NCBI GenBank assembly: GCA_019155205.2
Contig: JAHNZQ020003146.1
Span: 463,125 to 493,248 of the forward strand
Direction: 5' to 3'
Length of the DNA: 30,124 nt
From: Gracilaria vermiculophylla
Lineage: Eukaryota; Rhodophyta; Florideophyceae; Gracilariales; Gracilariaceae
Position 1 is the stretch's first letter. Each line of letters opens with the position of its first letter. A program made the position numbers and the translations under genes. The notes below the pieces were generated by a model. The model worked only from the letters and a program-made list of their open reading frames with translations, searched no databases and was not told where the DNA came from. This document shows, one piece after another, positions 18,961 through 24,141 of this stretch.

Positions 18961-19130
18961 GGCGGGAGGCGGCGCCACGCGGCGGGGGGTGGCAGCGGCG
19001 GCGGCGGCGGCGGCGCTGCTGTTGGCGCCGCCGCCGCTGCCGCCGCCGCTATCGGGGGGAGGGGGATGAGAATTGGGGGGGGGAGGGGGGTCGGGGGCCA
19101 TGGCGGGAGGCGGCGCTACGCGGCGGAGGG
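18850..19130 (-). repeat. Direct duplication of the beta-mannosidase start region
   Basis: The block CATGGCGGGAGGCGGCGC (18958 on and 19099 on, plus strand) with its flanks is repeated at a spacing of 141 bp. The repeated unit encodes RRVAPPPAMAPDP followed by a Pro/Ser/Gly and then Ala tract in the minus-strand gene. Both copies contain an ATG in the same frame. The units differ by small changes and by the lengths of G and GGC runs, so slippage has continued after the duplication. Confidence 0.75.
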
Positions 19131-19407
19131 TGGCGGACGGACGGGCGCGAGGTGCAGGCGGGGGGGGGGGCGGGGGCGAAACGCGCGGCGGCCATTGGGC
19201 GCGGCGCGCCAATGGGCGGCGGCGCTGAGCGGCACGCGGCGGCGGTGTGTGGCGCGCGGCGCGCGCGGGGCGCGCGGCGGGAGGCTGGCGCGCAGCGGCG
19301 CGCTGGCGGGCGCGGCGGAGCGCTGGCGGCGCGCAGGCGGCGCGGCGCTCAAAACGGCAGGCGGCGCGGCGGGGGCGGCAAAGCACCGCGGCGACGGCGT
19401 GGCGCGC
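18961..19407. promoter_or_regulatory. Divergent 5' region of beta-mannosidase and the DUF2358 gene
   Basis: The two start codons (18960 minus, 19408 plus) are 447 bp apart, or 306 bp if the mannosidase starts at 19101. The sequence is G-rich, with runs such as GGGGGGGGGAGGGGGG near 19074-19090 and GGGGGGGGGGCGGGGG near 19161-19176. These could form G-quadruplexes. The rest is CG-rich without a visible TATA box. Frames on both strands stay open through it owing to lack of A/T. Confidence 0.45.
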
Positions 19408-20178
19408 ATGGAGTCGAGCTCAGCGTTCTGCGCGTCAGTGGGGCTGTTGCCGCGCGCGGCAGGCGGCGCGGCGCGCGCGCGGCGGCGTGCGCGGCGCGCG
19501 GCGTGCGGCGCGACGGCGCTCGGCGCGCCGCCGGCGCAGCCGGCGCGCTCCGCGGCGGCGGCGGTGCCGCCGCCGCCGCCGCCGCCGCCGCCGGACGGCG
19601 ACGACTGGCGCACGCCCGAGTACTACGCCAACGTGGGCACGGTGATCGACACGCTGCGCGCCGACTACCCGACGATGCTGCAGAGCGCGCCGGACCTGTC
19701 CATCTTCACGCAGCACATGTGCTTCTCGGACGCGTCGGGCAACTGCATCCGCGGGCGGCGCGCGTACGCCAAGCTGCTGTGGGTGCTGCGGCTGCAGGCG
19801 GCGCTGTTCCTGGCGGCGCACTGCGTGCGCGTGCAGAGCGTGTTCCACGACGACGCCGACGGCTGCGTGTACATCCGCTGGCGCGTGCAGTTCTCGGCGC
19901 GCAGCTGGACGCTGCTGTCGGCCGCCAACGGCGGCGCCTTCGTCGTGGACGGCATGTCGCTGTACCGCCTGGACCGCCACGGCTGGGTGTACCACCACAG
20001 CGTGGAGAACAGCGTGCGCCCGCGCGCGCCCGCGCGCGCCCCCGCCGCCGCCGCCGCCGCCGTGCGCCGCGTGTGGCGCCGCGCCCCCGTGCCCGACGCC
20101 TGCGCCCCCGCCGCCGCCTCCGCCGCCGCCGCCGCCCCCCCCCGCGCCCCGCCCCGCCCCGCCCCCCCGCGCCTGTAA
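19408..20178 (+). CDS. Plastid DUF2358 (NTF2-like fold) protein
   Basis: The 256-residue product starts MESSSAFCASVGLLPRAAGG with an Arg/Ala-rich presequence to about residue 50 and Phe at position 7, read as a plastid transit peptide. A run of eight or nine prolines (54-62) separates it from the conserved domain at 66-203: YYANVGTVIDTLRADYPTML, PDLSIFTQHMCFSD, AYAKLLWVLRLQAALF, VYIRWRVQFSARSW, VVDGMSLYRLDRHGWVYHHSVEN. This is the DUF2358 pattern found in cyanobacteria and plant chloroplast proteins; the function is unknown and the fold is NTF2-like. The C-terminus (204-256) is Ala/Pro/Arg low complexity. It ends 144 bp before the same-strand BADC-like gene, and its relative forms the N-terminal half of the SOUL protein at 8.3 kb. 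Confidence 0.85.
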   Translation: MESSSAFCASVGLLPRAAGGAARARRRARRAACGATALGAPPAQPARSAAAAVPPPPPPPPPDGDDWRTPEYYANVGTVIDTLRADYPTMLQSAPDLSIFTQHMCFSDASGNCIRGRRAYAKLLWVLRLQAALFLAAHCVRVQSVFHDDADGCVYIRWRVQFSARSWTLLSAANGGAFVVDGMSLYRLDRHGWVYHHSVENSVRPRAPARAPAAAAAAVRRVWRRAPVPDACAPAAASAAAAAPPRAPPRPAPPRL

Positions 20179-20322
20179 AACTACCGCCCCCCTTTTCGCC
20201 CCGCCACCGCCGCCGCCGCACCTCATCCCCACATCTCCGCGCGCCCCGCCGCTCCCCCCCCCCCGCTCCTTCCGCCTTCCCCCACCCTCCCACCCTCCCC
20301 CCCTCCCCCTCTCCCCGCCCAC
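20179..20322 (+). promoter_or_regulatory. C-rich spacer/promoter in front of the BADC-like gene
   Basis: The 144 bp between the DUF2358 stop and the BADC-like ATG are almost pure C/T on the plus strand. There is an 11-C run at 20254-20264, and CCC-spaced tracts run from 20279 to 20320. The minus strand therefore has many GGG runs with 1-3-nt spacers, a strong G-quadruplex pattern (i-motif on the other strand). The gap is short enough that the DUF2358 3' UTR and the BADC promoter must overlap or adjoin. Confidence 0.5.
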
Positions 20323-21204
20323 ATGGCGCCCGCCTTCCTCCCCCCGCTGCCGCACCCCCCGCGCCCCGCGCGCCCCGCGCGCCTCGCGCGCATCGCCCGC
20401 GCCCCCGCGCCCGCCCCTCGCCGCTTCGCGCCCCCGCGCATCGCACGCGCCGTCATGAGCGAGCCGCACGCCGCCGCCGCCGCCGCCGCCGCCCCCGTCG
20501 CCGCCGCCGCCGCCGCGCCCGCCGCGCCCGCCGAGCCCGCCGCGCCCGTCGTGCGCGTGCACGCCGCCGACGACGCCGACCCCGCGCGCTCCGCCATCCA
20601 GGGCATGGACGACGTCGACGAGCTGCTCGCGCTCGCCGACGAGTTCGACCTGCGCGACCTGCGCCTCGAGCACCACGGCGTGTGCGTCGAGATCTCGCGC
20701 GACGGCGGCCGCGGCTTCGAGGGCGGCCGCCTGGCGCCGCTGCCGCCGCCCGCCGCGCCGCCCGACGCGCTCGCGCCCGACGACGACGCGCACGGCGCGC
20801 AGCAGCAGCTGCAGCAGCTGCAGCAGCAGCAGCAGCAGCAACACACGCAAACGCAGCACCAGCACCAGCAGCAGCCGCCGCCGCCGCCGCACGGCGAGCA
20901 GGCGCCACAGCAGCAGCACGCGCAGCAGCACGCCGACCAGCTGGACAAGCACACCGTGTACGATTCGGACTTTGTGGTCAAGTCCGAGCGCGTGGGCTTC
21001 TTCTTCTCGGGCGCCAAGAACAAGCCGCCGCTGGTCAACGCCGGCGACCACGTCGACTTCAACCAGCCCGTGTGCATCATTGAGCAGCTGGGCCAGCAGT
21101 ACGTGTACCGGTCGGAGGCGTCCGGCACCGTGCTCAAGATGTTTGTGGAGGACGGCGACGCGGTGGAGTACGGCCAGCACATCATGGTCATTCGACCCGA
21201 CTAG
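20323..21204 (+). CDS. BADC-like protein: BCCP relative lacking the biotinyl lysine
   Basis: The 293-residue product has a transit-peptide-like start (MAPAFLPPLP, Phe5, Arg/Ala-rich to about residue 45) and an Ala tract. A segment at 94-127 (MDDVDELLALADEFDLRDL, then VCVEISRD) corresponds to the N-terminal region of acetyl-CoA carboxylase biotin carrier proteins. A Gln-rich linker (160-208) leads to a biotinyl-like domain at 213-293. Family features are kept (PPLVNAGDHVDF, PVCIIE, SGTVLKMFVEDGDAVEYGQ), but the AMKM biotinylation site is replaced by QLGQ (255-258), with Gly257 where the Lys should be. Plant BADC proteins have the same QLG wording and reduce plastid acetyl-CoA carboxylase activity by replacing BCCP subunits. 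The same inhibitory, structural role is inferred here. It is convergent with TIC20, 90 bp apart. Confidence 0.85.
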   Translation: MAPAFLPPLPHPPRPARPARLARIARAPAPAPRRFAPPRIARAVMSEPHAAAAAAAAPVAAAAAAPAAPAEPAAPVVRVHAADDADPARSAIQGMDDVDELLALADEFDLRDLRLEHHGVCVEISRDGGRGFEGGRLAPLPPPAAPPDALAPDDDAHGAQQQLQQLQQQQQQQHTQTQHQHQQQPPPPPHGEQAPQQQHAQQHADQLDKHTVYDSDFVVKSERVGFFFSGAKNKPPLVNAGDHVDFNQPVCIIEQLGQQYVYRSEASGTVLKMFVEDGDAVEYGQHIMVIRPD

Positions 21205-21294
21205 GCACGGTAAAAGAGCAGCCGCGCTTGTGCGCGGCGTGTGTGTGTTTTATGTGTTGTTTCGAGCGTTTACTTGCGGCGGCGGCGGCGGGGC

Positions 21295-21960
21295 TCAGTA
21301 GGGCCCCAGCTGCTGCTTGACCGAGTTGCTGACGGCGGGGATCTCGTCGGGCAGCTTGCCGCGCACGTTCATGACGACGGCGTACGACACGGCCATGACG
21401 ACGGCGTAGAAGACGGCCGTGGAGCACAGCTCGACGACGGGCAGCGGCACGGCGGTGCCCAGCCGCGCGCTCTGGAACAGCTGCGGCAGGATGAGCGCAA
21501 TGTCCAGGATGAGCGCCTGGTACGTGTTGAAGCGCACGAAGCGCGACACGTTGACGTTGCGCACCACGAGCACGAACAGCGCCAGGAACACGCCGAATGC
21601 CAGCAGCGGCACGCCGCGGTACACGTTGTAGAGCGGCAGCAGCGGCAGCAGCAGCACGTTGGCCAGCGCCGGCACGCGCCGGAACACGAAGCTGCCGAAC
21701 GTCAGCGAGTCCAGCAGCGGGATGAGGTACGGCAGCGACGACAGCGCCCGATCCGCGGGCGGCACGCCGCCGCCTCCGCCGCCGCCGCCGCCGCCGCCGG
21801 ACCAGCCCATGGTGGGCGGCGGCCGGCAGCGGCGCGGCGCGGGCGCGGCGCGGAGCGGCGCGAGCGGCGGCGGCGCGCGGCGCGGCAGCAGCGCGGCGTG
21901 GGCGCGGGCGCGCCGCGCCGGTCGCGCGACGGAGTGCGGTACAAACGCCGAGCGCGACAT
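21295..21960 (-). CDS. TIC20: TIC20-like inner-envelope protein import component
   Basis: The 221-residue product begins MSRSAFVPHSVARPARR (Phe6), a transit-peptide-like region up to about residue 50, followed by an 11-Gly tract (55-65). Residues 68-221 match TIC20/YCF60: PADRALSSLPYLIPLLDSLTFGSFVF, then about four hydrophobic segments (97-113, 117-133, 146-163, 175-197). The conserved VRFNTYQALILDIALILPQ and the C-terminal PDEIPAVSNSVKQQL are present. TIC20 forms part of the protein-conducting channel of the plastid inner envelope. ATG 21960 is the only start giving this presequence. It shares a 360-bp divergent promoter containing three CACGTG motifs with the dihydrouridine synthase gene. 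Confidence 0.9.
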   Translation of the reverse strand: MSRSAFVPHSVARPARRARAHAALLPRRAPPPLAPLRAAPAPRRCRPPPTMGWSGGGGGGGGGGGVPPADRALSSLPYLIPLLDSLTFGSFVFRRVPALANVLLLPLLPLYNVYRGVPLLAFGVFLALFVLVVRNVNVSRFVRFNTYQALILDIALILPQLFQSARLGTAVPLPVVELCSTAVFYAVVMAVSYAVVMNVRGKLPDEIPAVSNSVKQQLGPY

Positions 21961-22320
21961 GGCGAAGGGCGACGGAGCTGCGCGCGCGGAGCACTTTCAC
22001 CGCTGAGCTCCTTCGCCGCGGAGCAGACGAGTAAGAGAGCGGAGCAATCATCTGCGGGCGTGCGCGCCGCGGGCCGCGCGGCGCATCTCCCCCCGCCGCG
22101 CAGCGCTGCGCCCCACGGCGCGCAGCACACGTGGTCACACGCGGTCCACGTGCACCACGCGTGGCGGAGGGAGAGACGTGGCCGCGCAGTCCAGGTGAAC
22201 CACGCGGTGCACGTGGGAGACGTGGTCGCGGCGCGCCGCGGCGCGCCGCGCCGCGCGCACCAAGCCGAGGCGCGGGGTGCGGCGCGGAACGCAGGCGGGA
22301 GCGTAGCGCTGGGCGCCGCT
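21961..22320. promoter_or_regulatory. Divergent promoter of TIC20 and DUS gene with three G-boxes
   Basis: CACGTG occurs at 22128-22133, 22147-22152 and 22210-22215. The last two are part of an inverted repeat: CCACGTGCACCACGCGTGG at 22146-22164 and CCACGCGGTGCACGTGG at 22200-22216, identical in reverse complement apart from a 2-bp gap. CACGTG is the core bound by bZIP and bHLH factors in plants and algae. The surrounding sequence has no TATA box. Confidence 0.5.
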
Positions 22321-23574
22321 ATGCGCTTCGCGGGGCCGACGTCGCCACCGCGCGTCGCGTGCTTCGCGGCGTGCGCGCCGCCCACGGCAAGCAGAGCCAC
22401 CGCCGCCGGCGCCGCGGCCGCCGCCGTCATGACGGCGCGCGCGCAGCGCGCGGCCGCCGCGCCGCCGCGCGCCTGCCCCGGCTACGCCAGCGCGCCGCGC
22501 TACGCCGTCGCGCCCATGATGGACGTGACGGACCGCCACTTCCGCGCGCTGGCGCGCCTCATCTCGCGCCACGCCACGCTCTACACCGAGATGGTCGTCG
22601 ACCGCACGCTCATCCACAACGCCGCGCTGCGCCGCTTCGCGCTGCGCGTGCCCGACTGGCCCGCGCAGCACCCGCTGGCGCTGCAGCTCGGCGGCTCGCA
22701 CCCCGACCACCTGCGCGCCGCCGCCGCCCTCGCCGCCGCCTTCCCCTACGACGAGCTCAACCTCAACTGCGGCTGCCCGTCGCCCAAGGTGGCCGGCAAC
22801 GGCTGCTTCGGCGCCGCGCTCATGCGCCACCCGCACCTCGTCGCCGACGCCTGCCGCAGCATCGCCGCCGCCCTCCCGCCGCACGTGCGCCTCACCGTCA
22901 AGTGCCGCATCGGCGTCGACGACCTCGACTCGTACGAGCACCTGTGCCACTTTGTGCGCGTCGTGTCGCAACACGGCGGCGTGTCGCACTTCATCGTGCA
23001 CGCCAGAAAGGCCATTCTGGGCGGCCTATCGCCGCACCAGAACCGCACCGTGCCGCCGCTCATGTACCACTACGTGTACCGCCTGCTGCGCCACTTCCCG
23101 CACCTGCGCTTCACCATCAACGGCGGCCTGCATACCGTGCACCACGTCAAGGAGCAGCTGGCGCGCGGCGTGCACGGCGTCATGGTCGGCCGCGCCGTCA
23201 TGAACCGCCCGTGGCACGCGCTCTGCGACGTGGACCACGTCATCTACAACTGCACGTGCCCCTCCGACGCCCAATCGCCGCGCACGCGCCGCACCGTCAT
23301 CCGCAACTACGTGCACTACGCGCAGCTCGAGATGGCCGCCTCCAACTGCTCGCCGCGCGCCTTGCTGCGCCCGCTGCTCAACCTGTTCCACGGCGAGAAG
23401 AACGGAAAGCGCTTCCGCCGCGTCATCGACGAGGGGCTCAGCGAATCGCTCAGCCTCGAGCGCATCGTTGAGCGCGCCTGCTCGGTGCTGCCGGACGACG
23501 TGTTGGATGCGCTGCCGCCGTCCCTGCGCCAGTCGCCCGAGCCCGCGGACGCGGTGTCGCACGCGCCTGCGTGA
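22321..23574 (+). CDS. DusA-type tRNA-dihydrouridine synthase
   Basis: The 417-residue flavoenzyme reduces uridine to dihydrouridine in the tRNA D-loop (position 20/20a for DusA relatives). The FMN barrel starts at YAVAPMMDVTDRHFRAL (61-77). NLNCGCPSPKV (148-158) holds the expected catalytic Cys152, followed by GNGCFGAALM. Later signatures are VKCRIGVDD, FIVHARKAILGGLSPHQNR, PPLMYHYVYRLL, FTINGGL and GVMVGRAVMNRPW, all of the DusA subgroup. The C-terminal helical domain runs from about 320 to 405. ATG 22321 gives a 60-residue Ala/Arg-rich N-terminus (MRFAGPTSPP, Phe3) that may target an organelle; an internal Met37 is the alternative start for a cytosolic form. The downstream gene, on the same strand, starts 567 bp further on. 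Confidence 0.93.
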   Translation: MRFAGPTSPPRVACFAACAPPTASRATAAGAAAAAVMTARAQRAAAAPPRACPGYASAPRYAVAPMMDVTDRHFRALARLISRHATLYTEMVVDRTLIHNAALRRFALRVPDWPAQHPLALQLGGSHPDHLRAAAALAAAFPYDELNLNCGCPSPKVAGNGCFGAALMRHPHLVADACRSIAAALPPHVRLTVKCRIGVDDLDSYEHLCHFVRVVSQHGGVSHFIVHARKAILGGLSPHQNRTVPPLMYHYVYRLLRHFPHLRFTINGGLHTVHHVKEQLARGVHGVMVGRAVMNRPWHALCDVDHVIYNCTCPSDAQSPRTRRTVIRNYVHYAQLEMAASNCSPRALLRPLLNLFHGEKNGKRFRRVIDEGLSESLSLERIVERACSVLPDDVLDALPPSLRQSPEPADAVSHAPA

Positions 23575-24141
23575 ACGCTCTGCGCGTCGTCGCGTGCGGC
23601 AGTGGCCCTCGCGCGCCTGCATGCGCGGCAGAGCAGAGAGCGCATCGCGCCTGCGGCGCCGGCACGCGGCATGTTCAGCACCCGCGCATCGCCGTTGCCT
23701 TCGTCTGCAGATGTGCGCCGGGTAGAGCCACATGCATGCCGTCATTCCCGACGCCATGCGGTGCGCAGTCCTTGTTCTCAAAACGACCGAAATTCAAACC
23801 CGCTGTTTTCGAATTTTTGAAACTCATGCGCCAGTCATGGCGGCCGTCTGCTCGACACCGAGTCATCACGCATGTTCCGCATTCGCACCTGCCGCATGCG
23901 CGCTCCAATCTGCCAGCGCCATATTCCCCCCCCCCCCCTCCCCTTCTTCCCCCTCCCTTCGACTCCCACACGACGACGCTTGAGACGTGCGTTTCACCGT
24001 TGGAGCCCTCTCGCCGTCGCTCCGCACCCATCGCGCCCGTGCTTTTAAGCTGCTTTTGAGCTGCTTTTGAGCTGCTTGTGAGCGCCGCCACCCGGCGTCA
24101 ACTGCTGCAAGCTCCCTCCTCCCAGGTCACTCCAGTTTACA
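23575..24141. promoter_or_regulatory. Spacer upstream of the KNL2-like gene
   Basis: The composition returns from very GC-rich to balanced here. Notable are a homopyrimidine tract at about 23926-23959 (a run of C then mixed C/T, able to form triplex DNA) and three 11-bp tandem copies of AGCTGCTTTTG (24048-24058, 24059-24069, 24070-24080, the last with one change). The tandem copies end 61 bp before the ATG. No coding sequence is supported. Confidence 0.5.

Noticed and set aside
16744..19407. Plus-strand open frame running antisense to beta-mannosidase into the DUF2358 gene
   Set aside because: The frame is open only because A/T stops are scarce; the DUF2358 protein starts at the ATG at 19408 with a transit-peptide-like sequence, and the upstream part has no domain.
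19152..21180. Large overlapping frames on both strands across DUF2358 and the BADC-like gene
   Set aside because: Composition artefacts of the GC island; the conserved domains lie in the two annotated frames only.
20323..21204. Calling this gene a functional biotin carboxyl carrier protein
   Set aside because: The biotin-accepting Lys and its AMKM context are absent (QLGQ instead).
21241..22320. Upstream extension of the dihydrouridine synthase frame
   Set aside because: Overlaps TIC20 in antisense; no conserved content before the ATG at 22321.
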